NCBI RefSeq assembly: GCF_029852145.1
Contig: NC_079974.1
Span: 434,001 to 498,000, forward strand
Reading direction: 5' to 3'
Length of the DNA stretch: 64,000 bases
DNA from: Microplitis mediator
Taxonomy: Eukaryota; Arthropoda; Insecta; Hymenoptera; Braconidae
The notes beneath the pieces were generated by a model. The model did no database searches. It saw only the letters and a list, made by a program, of their open reading frames with translations, and had not been told where the DNA came from. Below are positions 42,645 to 54,145 of this stretch, one piece after another. The first letter of the stretch is position 1. The number at the start of each line of letters is the position of its first letter. The translations under genes and the position numbers were made by a program.

Positions 42645-44728
42645 CACTTATCCAAAAAATTAATGGAACGAGATAAAACAAGAATTTTTTTACTTTTTTT
42701 TACGTTTTACACGGAAAGAAAATTATGGGAACTTTTCCTATGCATTATGGGAATGGCTCCCATAATGGTATGGGAATAGTACCTATACTACTATAGGAAT
42801 GGTTCCCATATATTATGGGAACCATCCCCATAATAGTATGAGAATAGTTCCCATACCATTATGGGAATGGTTCCCATAATGATATAGGAATGGTTCCCAT
42901 ACCATTATGGGAATGGTTCCCATAATATTATAGGAATATTTCCCATATCATTATGGGAACCATTCCCATAATGGTATGGGAATCATTCCCATACTATTAT
43001 GGGAATGGTTCCTATATTGGTATAGGAACTATTCCTATAATATTATGGAAACTATTCCCATAATGTTATGGGAACCATCCCTAAAATATCATAAAATTCT
43101 TTTTTTGCCCAATAATGTAGAAATTTCCCAAAATTTGAATTTTCTTGAATGTTTTGTGCTGACAAAAAATTCTTGTTAAAAATTTTAATGATTTTTTGCC
43201 AAATACGATTTTTTTCTTCAATTTTTGAATTTTTGTTTTTATGTTTAATAATATTTCTGTGTATTGTAGAAGTGATTACCACACTTCTTTAAATTAATTT
43301 TTTCATGATAATATGGGAACCATTCCCATAATATTATAGGAATGGTTCCTATAATAGTATAGGAACTATTCCCATAATATTATGGGAATGATTCCCATAA
43401 TGGTATAGGAACCATTCCAATTGCATTATGGGTATCATTCCAATTGCATTATGGGTATCATTCCCATAATATTATGGGAATAGTTCCCATAATATTATGG
43501 GAATAGTTCCCATACTATTATAGGAACTATTCCCATAATATTATGGGAATGGTTCCTATAATTTATGGGAATGGTTCCTATAAATTATAGGAACCATTCC
43601 CATAAATTATAGGAATGACTCCCATAATATTATAGAAAGTATTTCTATAAATTATAGGAACCATTCCTATAATTATAGGAACCATTCCTATAGTGTTATG
43701 GGTATCATTCCCATAATTATAGGAACTATTCCTATAATTATGGGAAACATTCCTATAATTATAGGAACCGTATTCCTATAATTATAGGAACCGTATTCCT
43801 ATAATTATGGGAAACATTCCTATAATTATAGGAACCATTCCTATAGTGTTATGGGTATCATTCCCATAATTATAGGAACTATTCCTATAATTATGGGAAA
43901 CATTCCTATAATTATAGGAACCGCTCCTATAATTTATGGTCGTAATTCCTATATTGGTATAGGAAAAAATTTCACAAAATTATGGAAACCGCTGCCATAA
44001 TTTTCTTTCCGTGTATTCAGTTTTTTTTCTTTTTTTTCGTTTTTCGGAAATTTTTTTTTTGGATCAATCTGAAAATTTCCAGGGTTTTTGGGAGTACATT
44101 AAGCTGTAAAATTACCTGACAACATTATTTTTTTTATCAATATTTGCAGAGTAGCGATGAGTCGACTAAAAAACCAGAAAATCGCCATTTTTTAAGGGTT
44201 TTTCAAATGGATATCAAGGATGAAAAAAAATTTTTTTTTGAAAAAATCGAAAATGGAGCTTGTAGGAAATTTATTCAAGTTTCTCAAACTGCCCTTTAAA
44301 TTACTGTGCGGCCATTATTTGCTGAGATATCAATAATCAAAGACAAGGATCCTTTTTGATTTGAAGGCTGATATCTCAGCAGCAAATTGACGTACAGAGA
44401 AACAAAAAAAAAAGCAAATTGTAGCTGAATAAATTTTCTAAGCGAGCCATGAATTCGTTTTTTTGAAAAAATTTTTCCCGGCCCCGTAGACCTTAAAAAC
44501 GAAACCAAAAAATTTAGAAAAATTTTGTCTCGACCTTTTTCTTATGATTCCGCAAAAACCGTGGCTCGAAAAAATACTTTGCTGAAAGATCTTCTAACTA
44601 GAGATTTTAAGCTTCAATTTGCTTTTTTTGTTTTTTCGATATGATCATTTTTCACGAAAATACAGCCTTCCAAAAATCACTAAAAAATTTATAAAATTTT
44701 TTTGTTCCTTTAATTTTTTGGATAAGTG
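42645..44728. mobile_element. Outer TA-flanked element with CACTTATCCAAAAAATTAA ends
   Basis: TA|CACTTATCCAAAAAATTAAT at 42643 and its complement (TTAATTTTTTGGATAAGTG|TA) ending at 44728. Terminal inverted repeats are about 25 bases with one mismatch. 42710-44013 is a nested MITE; the remainder (44014-44700) is T-rich with no coding frame. Confidence 0.8.
42710..44013. mobile_element. ATGGGAAC-palindrome MITE, copy 4 (nested)
   Basis: TA|CACGGAAAGAAAATTATGG and CTTTCCGTG|TA. Core at 43085-43310 in the same orientation as copy 1. The right arm carries a local duplication: a ~100-base block starting at TAATTATAGGAACCATTCC repeats around 43665-43760 and 43810-43905. Confidence 0.85.
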
Positions 44729-46086
44729 TATATTATCATTTTGAAAAGCTTCACCATGCCCAAGTAGAAAAATTGAACATCGATTTCAACTTCAAATTCA
44801 AGCTGCAAATAAACGTAACCTAGAATCTCATTTGAACCTCATCTATGTAACACTTATTCTCGTTTTTGCGCTATAGAAGTTCAATGAAAGTTCTACTTCG
44901 ACTAGCGGAGTGAAGTAGAATAGATTTGAATTTGACCAATGCCAAAAGTCGGCTGTTTATATAGTCGATATATTTATTGTTAAAATATATTTTTACAAAA
45001 CTATCGAATTCTTTTAAGAATATAAAAATAAATAAATAATAAAGACTACTTTCAATTATACCCCTATAATGGAATTCCGGCAAAGCGAAACAAGCTCATT
45101 TTATCCATGAGTTACGTGTATTGAATGAAGAAATATTTCGTTCTCTTCGGTGCTATGTCACGAATCAGCTATTGTCGATACTTGAGCTAAAACGACATAG
45201 AAATTCAGGAAAGCAACCCCCGACGCTTCATTTCACGATGGGTGATTACTGATTGCTGTGGAATTTCCTGTGTATAGTAATCTCTGATTATCGATAATCC
45301 ATTGAAAAACTTATTGGCATTAACGACAACTCACAGAAAATATTTAGTAATGAATAATTTGTTGGTTAGCGATTGTTGATATTCGTTCAAAACTTTTATC
45401 AAAAACAGAATTTTTTAATTTTATATCTCAAAAAATTTTGAAACCAATAACTTCCCTTTTTTTAACAATTTTCAATTTTCTTAGCGGGAAGTTCAAAAGC
45501 AGATAAGAGGTTTTCTCGATTTTGAGCGCGGAATCAAGTTTTTAGGGCTTGGGAGCCATTTAGACCGTTTCCGTGTTCCGTATGCGATTTTAATGAAATT
45601 TCTTGCTGGGATCACGAACGGTCATGCCTAAGTCGAAAGATAATTGTTTCTTACGAATTGAAAAAACAGCATACTAAATCATATATTATCATTATACAAG
45701 GCAATTTATGAGCATATATAATATAACGATTCGAAAATCGAATCAAATTGATCGTAACTTTTTAAAGTATTCGTCAATTTTCGAATTATTTGATTCGAAT
45801 CCGAAAATTTTGAACGCCTTCAAAGTATTCAATTTTTATTTAATGGTGATAAGCATAGTTTTTTTACAGAAACAATTAGTAATTATCTGGTAGTTTCGTG
45901 ATTAAGTTTTATTTACTTCTGACAAAAATTTGAATTCTTGGAAAAAATATCACAATTTTAAGTCGTTCAACAGAAAATTTTTGAATTATTTGTAAATTTT
46001 CGAATGATTCGAGAACTTACGAGTAATTCGTAAAGATTCGAGTAACTCGAATATAATGATTTTGTAAATGGAATAAATATCGAGTA
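44729..46086. other. No confident gene; TTCGAA-rich right part
   Basis: 44750-45330 has GC-richer, single-copy-looking patches with no frame of note. From about 45640 the sequence iterates TTCGAAT/ATTCGAA motifs that resume at 47116-47160, suggesting an older element interrupted by the MITE at 46087. Confidence 0.4.
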
Positions 46087-47113
46087 CACCAAAAGAAAAT
46101 TATGGCAGCGGTTCCCATAATTTTGTGAAATTTTTTCCTATACCATCATAGGAATTACGACCATAAATTTTGGGGCGGTTCCTATAATTATAAGAATGTT
46201 TCCCATAATTATAGGAATAGTTCCTATAATTATGGGAATGATACCCATAACACTATAGGAATAATTCCTATAATTATAGGAATGGTTCCTATAATTATAG
46301 GAATGGTTCCTATAATTATAGGAATGGTTCCTATAATTATAGGAATGGTTCCTATAATTTATAGGAATACTTTCTATAATATTATGGGAATCATTCTTAT
46401 AATTTATGGGAATGGTTCCTATAATTTATAGGAACCATTCCCATAAATTATAGGAACCATTCCCATAATATTATGGGAATGGTTCCCATAATAGTATGGA
46501 AACTATTCCCACAATATTATGGGAATGATTCCCATAATGCAATTAGAATGGTTCGTATACCATTATGGGAATCATTCCCATAATATTATGGAAATAGTTC
46601 CCATACTATTATAGGAACCATTCCTATAATATTATGGGAATGGTTCCCATATTATCATGAAAAAATTAATTTAAAGAAGTGTGGTAATCACTTCTACAAT
46701 ACACAGAAATATTATTAAACATAAAAACAAAAATTCAAGCATTGAAAAAAAAATCGTATTTGGCAAAAAAACATTAAAATTTTAACAAGAATTTTTTGTC
46801 AGCACAAAACATTCAAGAAAATTCAAATTTTGGGAAATTTCTACACTATTGTGCAAAAAAAAATTTTTATGATATTATAGGGATGGTTCCCATAACATTA
46901 TGGGAATAGTTCCCATAATATTATAGGAATAGTTCCTCTACCAATATGGGAACCATTTCCATAATAGTATGGGAATGATTCCCATACCTTTATGGGGATG
47001 GTTCCCATATATTATGGGAACCATCTTTATAGTAGTATAGGTACTATTCCCATACCATTATGGGAACCATTCCCATAATGCATAGCAAAACCTCCCATAA
47101 TTTTCTTTCCGTG
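46087..47113. mobile_element. ATGGGAAC-palindrome MITE, copy 5 (reverse orientation)
   Basis: Left end TA|CACCAAAAGAAAATTATGG (decayed), right end CTTTCCGTG|TA. Core at about 46660-46880 in the same orientation as copy 2. It carries four consecutive (TCCTATAATTATAGGAATGG) units near 46280-46360. Confidence 0.85.
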
Positions 47114-47437
47114 TAGTTCGATTCGATTCGATACGAATAACCCGTAAGTTCGAACTACAATATATGATCAGAAATGAACCTTTCGTGTATATCACATATA
47201 CTTACTTTCCGAAAGCATTATTTTAACAATGATTATTTTCAAAAAAGTCATAAATTCGATTACCAAAATCTTTATTAGAAATGATAGTAAATACATTATA
47301 GTTTGTTTAATAACCACTAAATAATGAGTTAATGTATGCGTAATTATTTTTTCTATCGAATATTTTCGATACATCGAATTAGAAAAATTCCAGTTTTTCA
47401 TATAATTTTACCACACTTTAAAAAACATAAGTCCTTG
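47114..47437. other. 3' flank of the ankyrin gene
   Basis: AT-rich; no separate gene. TTCGATTCGATTCGATACGA just after the MITE belongs to the older interrupted element. Minus-strand polyadenylation signals are possible but not distinctive in such AT-rich sequence. Confidence 0.4.
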
Positions 47438-50056
47438 TCATTGTTTGTTATCATCATTGTCATTAATTGAAAATTTACATTTATTGATGAGAGTTTTTAA
47501 ATCGTCGTTGCTTAAGTAATCAATTATTTTACTAACACAGGGATAAGGTAACTCCAGAATAATATCAAAAGTCGGGTATTCATCAACCTCATCAAGTAAT
47601 TTTTTTCTCGCAAGGGCTTTTCGAAAACGGCCATCAATAATAATCGAATAATTTGGAAACATCGAATTATAATTTCCACTTCTTAGAGTATTTACAAAAT
47701 TTTCGTGGTTTAAATACATAATTGATTGATTTAAACTGGCTCTCACAAAATTATAATACGTAATAGTACCACTGATTATCTTATTTTTCATATTTTCAAC
47801 TTCGTTTTCATATTCATTTTGTTGCTGAAATAAATTTTCGTTTTCACTACTGATTGCGATCAACGCATCGTAATTTTTTTCATTGACATATAAATTTATA
47901 ATTTTCATCATTGCTATATGATTAGCAAAGTAGCTTTTAATTATTTCAGGAGTATATTCATCTAAGACTTGATAAACTTCTTCATAATCATACGCAGAAC
48001 TCTCACCTTCGTATGATGAACTACGTACGAGTTCTGGTACTTGTGAATATTCAAAAGGTGTGTAGCCTTTCCTACAGATTGCATTGATATTAGCGCCATT
48101 TTTGATGAGACTAACCACAGATTTTTGTCGGCCATATTGATAAGCGAAGTGAAGCGGCGTTCTGCCATCTTGATCTTTAAAATCAACATAAGCACCGAAT
48201 TGAACAAGAATATCAATGCAGTGGTCAGAATCAAAACGAGCTGCAGTGTGAAGAAGTGGAAGGCCCGATAAGTTACTAATTGAATTAGTATCGACTTCAT
48301 ATCTCAATTTATCTTTAGGATCCAATTCATTGATGTAATCAATAACCAACATAAGTATTTCAGATAAATTACTTTTCACAGCGCTATGCAAAATTGATCG
48401 GGCATTGTCACAGTCTAAGTAAAAGTTATCATGGTTAATCAGATACTTGAAAATATTGTAGTATCCACGTTTAGCAGCAATACTAATTGGTGACAAGCCT
48501 TTATTATTTTTTATATTGATTTCAGCGCCTCTGCTTAGTAGTAATGTAACGATTTGTAATTGGCAGAAGTTACAGGCTAAGTGTAATGGGGAAAATTCTT
48601 CATTTCCATACATTAAGCACATCTTGTTAGCATCAGCTCCGTGATCCAGAAGTGTTTTTACGGTCAGGTAGTGTCCGCCTTTAATAGCAATATGAATAGG
48701 ATAATATTCAACTACCGTTTCGAAATGAACTACTTGCTTGATGTTAGTGTCGGCTCCTTTGCTTAGGAGTAGCTGCACTAACTGATGATTGCCTTTTTCA
48801 CAAGCAATGTACAATGATGTCTGTGCTGTGAAATATGAACTGTCAATGTAATTAACATCAACTCCACGAGCTAATAAATTTTCAATGATCGAGTGATGAT
48901 AGTCTTTTTCGATTGCTTTACACAGAAAGTTTGCACTTTTCAAGGATTCAAAGTCTATGTGGAGACATTTAGTTAAGAGTTTGCCAATAAGTTCAACACA
49001 ATCTTTATCAAACAAATTAACCAATAGTTTTATATAATTATCATTAGTAATACTAGTGTCTGATATATATTTCACAAATAATTCAAAAATTATTATGTCG
49101 TTTCTTTCTATTGCAATGTCCAGTGGGGATTTACCCAACAAATTTAGTTTATTAATATCAGCTTCTTTTTTCAATAACATGTCAACTATGTCATAATAAT
49201 TTCTATTAATCGCTAAATGAAGTGGAGTGTCGTGCGGTTCTTGGTCAACTCTATTAACTTCAGCATTTTTATTCAATAGAAATATTGCTATTTGTTTACA
49301 TTTTTTTCTGATCGCAATACGAAGCGGAGTGTATCCATTTAACCATGATGGGTTATGTGATAATCCAAAAAAATTGATTATCTTTTTGACTTTCTTAAAA
49401 TTTCTTCTAGCGATAGCAATTAATAAATTGTCGTCTGTGTTCTGATTATACGTTTGGTTTTCTGTTATTAATTGAAGAGGATTAGGATCAATTTCTACTT
49501 GAGATAAATTTTCCTCAGCAGAAACATTTGGAAGATTATTTGAACTGTTGCTATCGCATTTATTCTCTATTGTTAATACAGTAGGATTAGAAGAATTTTC
49601 TATTTTTGTTGAATCGTTTTCCGCAGTAGCCATTGATAAATCATCTGAGTTATTGCATTGATAATCTATTGATTCGAAGGAATTACTAGACCCACAATGA
49701 TCTGCACTTGGATTTTCGCATTGATTCTCTACTGTCCATCCGAAAGGATTGGACAGCTTTTCGATTTCCATTAGATTTTTTTCAGAATCGGGACTCATTA
49801 AATCAACAGCTGTGAGCTCATCGTCACATTGATTGGCAATTATTGATCTAAAAAGATTCGAAGCCCCGTTTACATCTACTGTTGACTCTTCTTCATCAGT
49901 AACTTTCGGTTCATCATCTACATTCTGATTTTCAGTTGGATTTTTAACTGCTAGTTCCGAAACACTAGAGCATTTTTCTACTTCAATCAAATTGTTTTTG
50001 TCACTAGCAACTGCAGCATTGTGACCCGTACTCGGATTTCCATGTTGATTATCCAT
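47438..50056 (-). CDS. Ankyrin-repeat protein with PRANC/F-box-like C-terminus
   Basis: 872 residues from ATG 50056-50054 to TGA 47440-47438. Residues ~1-205 are acidic, Asn/Ser-rich and repetitive (VENQC, IENKC and ITENQ units). Residues ~207-650 hold about ten ankyrin repeats, with DTPLHLAI, SPLHLAC and RTPLHFAYQYG as clear matches. Residues ~770-860 resemble the PRANC domain: a helical lead with FPNYSIIIDGRFRKALARKK and an F-box-like LPYPCVSKIIDYLSNDDLK. Ankyrin-PRANC proteins were first described in poxviruses, where they bridge substrates to SCF ubiquitin ligases, and occur in Wolbachia and parasitoid wasps; transfer between them has been proposed. The open frame continues upstream to 50155, but TTATTATTAG|GTATATC just before the ATG looks like an acceptor, so the upstream part is probably intron. 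The coding exon is uninterrupted with no frameshift. Substrate and tissue are unknown. Confidence 0.85.
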   Translation of the reverse strand: MDNQHGNPSTGHNAAVASDKNNLIEVEKCSSVSELAVKNPTENQNVDDEPKVTDEEESTVDVNGASNLFRSIIANQCDDELTAVDLMSPDSEKNLMEIEKLSNPFGWTVENQCENPSADHCGSSNSFESIDYQCNNSDDLSMATAENDSTKIENSSNPTVLTIENKCDSNSSNNLPNVSAEENLSQVEIDPNPLQLITENQTYNQNTDDNLLIAIARRNFKKVKKIINFFGLSHNPSWLNGYTPLRIAIRKKCKQIAIFLLNKNAEVNRVDQEPHDTPLHLAINRNYYDIVDMLLKKEADINKLNLLGKSPLDIAIERNDIIIFELFVKYISDTSITNDNYIKLLVNLFDKDCVELIGKLLTKCLHIDFESLKSANFLCKAIEKDYHHSIIENLLARGVDVNYIDSSYFTAQTSLYIACEKGNHQLVQLLLSKGADTNIKQVVHFETVVEYYPIHIAIKGGHYLTVKTLLDHGADANKMCLMYGNEEFSPLHLACNFCQLQIVTLLLSRGAEINIKNNKGLSPISIAAKRGYYNIFKYLINHDNFYLDCDNARSILHSAVKSNLSEILMLVIDYINELDPKDKLRYEVDTNSISNLSGLPLLHTAARFDSDHCIDILVQFGAYVDFKDQDGRTPLHFAYQYGRQKSVVSLIKNGANINAICRKGYTPFEYSQVPELVRSSSYEGESSAYDYEEVYQVLDEYTPEIIKSYFANHIAMMKIINLYVNEKNYDALIAISSENENLFQQQNEYENEVENMKNKIISGTITYYNFVRASLNQSIMYLNHENFVNTLRSGNYNSMFPNYSIIIDGRFRKALARKKLLDEVDEYPTFDIILELPYPCVSKIIDYLSNDDLKTLINKCKFSINDNDDNKQ

Positions 50057-50173
50057 TGTTACGATATACCTAATAATAAAAAAATTTATGCCTATACAAT
50101 AAAAATCACGTGTTACATTACATAAATATTTTTCAAAGATTTTTTGAACTTTCAATTAATTAATTTGTTGTTA
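50057..50173 (-). promoter_or_regulatory. Probable 5' UTR splice acceptor of the ankyrin gene
   Basis: On the minus strand TTTTTTATTATTAG|GTATATCGTAACAATG puts an acceptor 13 bases before the ATG. A non-coding first exon would lie further right, possibly beyond the MITE at 50174. Confidence 0.4.
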
Positions 50174-50775
50174 GGGGAGACCGGGGCAAGACGGCCCACC
50201 TAAGCCGGTTATTATTATTTGTGGCTTTTAACCATCAAGTCGATTTACTCTTGTCTAACTTGAACTCAATTCACCAAAATTTTGGTGAAGCTCCTGAAAA
50301 AAAATTTTTTTTTTTTTGGGGCAAGACGGCCCCCTCCGAAAAAAAATGAAAAAAAAATTTTTTTTTTTTAATTGTAAAAAAATTTCCCGCGTAACAAATG
50401 TTTATATTTTTCTCTTCAACAACTGTATTTACTTTAATATTACTCGAAATAACCTTTTTTGATATAATACGAGTCATTTTTTCACTTCTGTAGAAAATTG
50501 ATTATTGGTTTTTTTAACTTTTTCAAATGCTCTATTTTAATCCAAATCCATATAATTAACCAAAAAATGATATTTCTATTAAATTAATCATGACTAGGTT
50601 ATAATACTATGAAATACATTTTCTTTTAGAATTTTTGAGTGGTTCATTTTGCCCCAAGTTTCACGTATCGGGCTAAAAATGAGTAAATAATCTAAATTTG
50701 TGATAATCAAAAGAAAACAAGAAAAAAAATTTTTTGGTTAATTTTTGAGGTGGGCCGTCTTGCCCCGGTCTCCCC
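50174..50775. mobile_element. TA-flanked GGGGAGACCGGGGCAAGACG MITE
   Basis: Terminal inverted repeats of 28 identical bases starting GGGGAGACCGGGGCAAGACG, with TA on both sides (50172-73, 50776-77). Interior CATTTTGCCCCAAG and GGGGCAAGACGGCC motifs. Sister of 26035-26762: same plan, different GC-rich words. It lies upstream of the ankyrin gene, probably in its first intron or promoter. Confidence 0.85.
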
Positions 50776-50921
50776 TATATCATTTTCCTTTTTATTTAAT
50801 CTCCTTAGTCCCGAGGCATCATTTTGTTTGCTATTTGAATAATTTTGTATAAGTATACATATATACTTATAGACCTTTTAAGAAACAAAAAAACATATTT
50901 TATATTTTTTCTAATTCATAG
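50776..50921. other. Short AT-rich spacer
   Basis: Ends in a pyrimidine-rich tract TTTTTTCTAATTCATAG that could be a splice acceptor for the following small exon. Confidence 0.3.
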
Positions 50922-51050
50922 TTTTGAAAGCCATCTATTTTAAAGCAGTGGCAATAGTTATTTTTATGGTTCAGCAAACATCGGCTAGTAGCGAATGCAG
51001 GCAAAATTGTCTCTTATACGGGACCTCAGGATCGAGGAGGTTAAAACTAA
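50922..51050 (+). CDS. Possible small secreted-protein exon (signal-peptide-like)
   Basis: After the acceptor-like CATAG at 50921, one frame encodes FKAVAIVIFMVQQTSASSEC then RQNCLLYGTSG: a hydrophobic stretch, a plausible signal cleavage at TSA-S and two cysteines. There is no suitable upstream ATG in this exon; the in-frame ATG (Met before VQQ) would cut the hydrophobic part short. A start in an earlier exon is needed. The frame stays open to 51115, but later residues look like translated intron. Could be a chance frame. Confidence 0.3.
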
Positions 51051-51115
51051 ATATTTACTCGTTTGATCTTACATCCATCAGAAATTATAACAATAACATT
51101 TCATTTTTATTATAA

Positions 51116-51600
51116 AAAAAAATTTTCACGACAAAATCATTTCAGAATATGTTTAAATTTATTATTTTACTTTTTTATAGTACTTACTATTAATGTAATT
51201 GATGATTATAACCTTTTGTCACAACTTCTTATAATCCAAATAAGACGTTTTCTTAAATTATTTAACACATTTTTATTTATACTATTCACATGACATACAC
51301 AAAAATATGTAGGTTATGGGGTTTAATAACGTTGAACCATATTGTGGTCCCAGTAAAAGAATAGACCTCGAAACTGTCCCCACTACCGAACATTTATGAA
51401 CTGCGCATGCGTACAGAAAAGTGGGAGAACATTTAACACGTAAGACAATCAGAGTGGGAGTAAAAACCGACGACACCCGAAGTCCAATCTCTTGTTGGGA
51501 TGACAATATATGTAAGATTCCTATATGATTAGTCTCTATAAGTGAAAGCTGTTCCAATATAATGCGACAGATGTCGTCATGAGTTCTTTCTCTAACGGGC
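51116..51600. other. No confident gene; GCGCATGCG-containing patch
   Basis: 51300-51600 is GC-richer. It holds ACTGCGCATGCGTACAG at 51401-51417, close to the NRF1/erect-wing consensus, followed by AGTGGGAGAACA. It could be a promoter fragment or a repeat; no coding frame is supported. Confidence 0.3.
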
Positions 51601-51639
51601 GACTAAGTCCGTTCTGCTCATCTTTTGTGGGCACGGAGT

Positions 51640-51995
51640 GAAGTAGAGTGTTTCTAATGGAATACCTTGATAGCCAAGTTGGCAGCAGGCTGGTGATAAC
51701 TTTCTGTAGCAGTTTGTCGCTAGGTTGGCCGCAAGAATTGGCATTTCCATAAGTTGATGGCAACTTTCTGAGAAAGTGGTGGCAAAAGATAGCATTCCAT
51801 TAGTTGACGGAAAGTTGCCTTCAATTTTCTCACAAAGTTGGTGACAGGTTGCGGCAGTAGATTGTCACCAACTTTCTGGGAAAGTTGGTAACAACTTGTA
51901 GTCAACAGTAACAAAAGCTAAAAGTTGTCGTCAACTTGCCGTCAAGTTGGTTGCAATTACTCTACATTAACTTTCTGATGAGAAAGTCTGGCCAT
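51640..51995. repeat. Iterated CAACTTTCT/AGAAAGTTG element
   Basis: Variants of AACTTTCTG(A/G)GAAAGTT and (G/C)AAGTTG(G/T) recur about ten times in both orientations, e.g. CCAACTTTCTGGGAAAGTTG near 51870. It has the iterated-palindrome plan of the other MITEs, but no clean termini were found. Confidence 0.55.
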
Positions 51996-52069
51996 CAGGG
52001 TATAGGTTTATTAATGTATTTAATTGACAACAAAAAATTGTTTCGTAATTGAAATGTATAAGTGCGAAA

Positions 52070-54086
52070 GGCGAATACTCATCTATACTCAAAATTTCTT
52101 TACTCAAGCACAAAGATGACATCTATACTCAGTGACAACTATATTCAATGACAACTGTACTCCACAAAATTTTTGTAAACATCTCATCTATATTATGTTT
52201 ACTCAAAGTCCTCTATATTCAAAGACATCTTTACTCAATATCCACAGATAAAAAAGATTGTCAATAATGAAGTAATTCATAGATAAGACTATTCGGAAAG
52301 TCGATAACGAAGAAAATTAACAAAGTATTTAAATATTAAATAAAGAAAAATTAATTTTTAAAATAAAAATAAAATGTTTTTATCATTTTTACTTTGAAAA
52401 CGATTTTAAAAAAATTTTACAAGAGCGTTTTTGTTAAGCTTTTGATTTAATGATAATTAATTAGTTATTTATAATTTCTCATGATGTATTGGTCTGAAAT
52501 AAATAAAAAAAAAAAGAAATTATTAAAAGGAAAAACAATTTCATAAATAAAATATTATTCATTAAATTAAAAATTTATTCAATATCAAGTCGGTAGTACT
52601 TAACATTAACTAGTGATATTTCATAATAAAAAAATCAAAAATTAATTGAGCTGATATATCAAACTTATATAATCAATAACAAATGAAGCACTATAAACTC
52701 ATTGATTGACGAATATTTAAATTTAAATCATATAAATGCAACCAGGTGTGAAAAAATAATATTCAAAGAAATTATTGTGACTATTAAATTATAAAATAAT
52801 AGATTTATTTATGGTCGCTGCTTAATTAAGGAAAATTATAAAAAAATATATATGTGACAATAAAGAAGGACTTTACTTACAACAATAGATATAACAGTTG
52901 TTTAATGAATAATTTTGACAACATAATTGTACTATATATTTGATAACTTTTCTTAATTTTTGAGGTTTTATTTGATATTTTTATTTTTTTCAAGTTTTAT
53001 TGATTACATTTTTCATTGGATTGTATAGCATTACTTAGTACGTGCAACTGAAATAAATATTAAATGTGAACAACAAATTTTAATTATTTATGAAGTTTTG
53101 TTTTCTATTTTTTATCTTATTATTATTTAATTTGTATTTTAATGTAGATAAAACCTAATATGTCGTGTCAATAATTCCAAAAGGACATATTTTTTTTATA
53201 CGCCCTTTTGGCTTTAGTCATAAAGTCCAAAAGAGTCTATCAATGTTTTTTTTTGTTATTATCAATCATAGTGTAGACTTATTGTAAAGCGAAAAATCGA
53301 AAAAAATACTTTGAATACCAAAAGGGTTTATAATTCAAGTTATTCGCCTTATTGGTTTTAGTCATTAAATTTAAAGCCAAAAAGGCGTATAAATTTTTAA
53401 TTTGGTTTATTAAATAAATAATTAATACTCGCAGTTACATTAAATATTTTAAGTCTTTATTGATTAAATTTAATTTTTCTTTTTTAAAACAAAGAATCAA
53501 AAAGTTTATTTGGGTCAAGAAGCAAAATCAAATTTTTACACATTCGTTATTACTGTCATGAAAATTTTATATCACTTTTAAAATAAAAATAAAAAAATAA
53601 ATAATTGAACTTATTAATCCTATCATTAAAATTAAAATGTTCATGAAAGTGGTGAAATTTGCGTGGGATTGCTTCTGATGAACAAAATAACTAATTAATT
53701 ATAATTAAATCAAAAGCTTAACAAAAACGCTCTTGTAAAATTTTTTTTAAAACCGTTTTCAAAGTAAAAATGATAAAAACATTTTATTTTTATTTTAAAA
53801 ATTAATTTTTCTTTATTTAATATTTAAATACTTTGTTAATTTTCTTCGTTATCGACTTTCCGAATAGTCTTATCTATGAATTACTTCATTATCGACAATC
53901 TTTTTTATCTGTGGATATTGAGTGAAGATGTCTTTGAATATAGAGGACTTTGAGTAAACATAATATAGATGAGATGTTTACAAAAATTTAGTGGAGTCCA
54001 GTTGTCATTGAATATAGTTGTCACTGAGTATAGATGTCGTCTTTGTGCTTGAGTAAAGAAATTCTGAGTATAGATGAGTATTCGCC
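52070..54086. mobile_element. Fold-back element with ~395-bp inverted arms
   Basis: Arms 52070-~52460 and ~53695-54086 are near-identical inverted repeats beginning GGCGAATACTCATCTATACT. Within each arm ATCTATACTCA, TATATTCAA and TTTACTCAA motifs recur. Flanks GTGCGAAA (52062-69) and GTGCGGAA (54087-94) match in seven of eight bases, a probable 8-bp target duplication. The ~1.2 kb centre has no open frame above 60 codons. The Met-Ser-Ser-Leu frames in the arms come from the inverted repeat. Confidence 0.85.
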
Positions 54087-54145
54087 GTGCGGAATATATT
54101 TTCATTTTAATTACTTTTATAGAGAATTTCCAAGCATGCACAGTA

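Noticed and set aside
50057..50155. Upstream extension of the ankyrin protein by 33 residues
   Set aside because: It begins at TTG, is hydrophobic and unlike the rest, and a splice-acceptor sequence lies just before the ATG at 50056.
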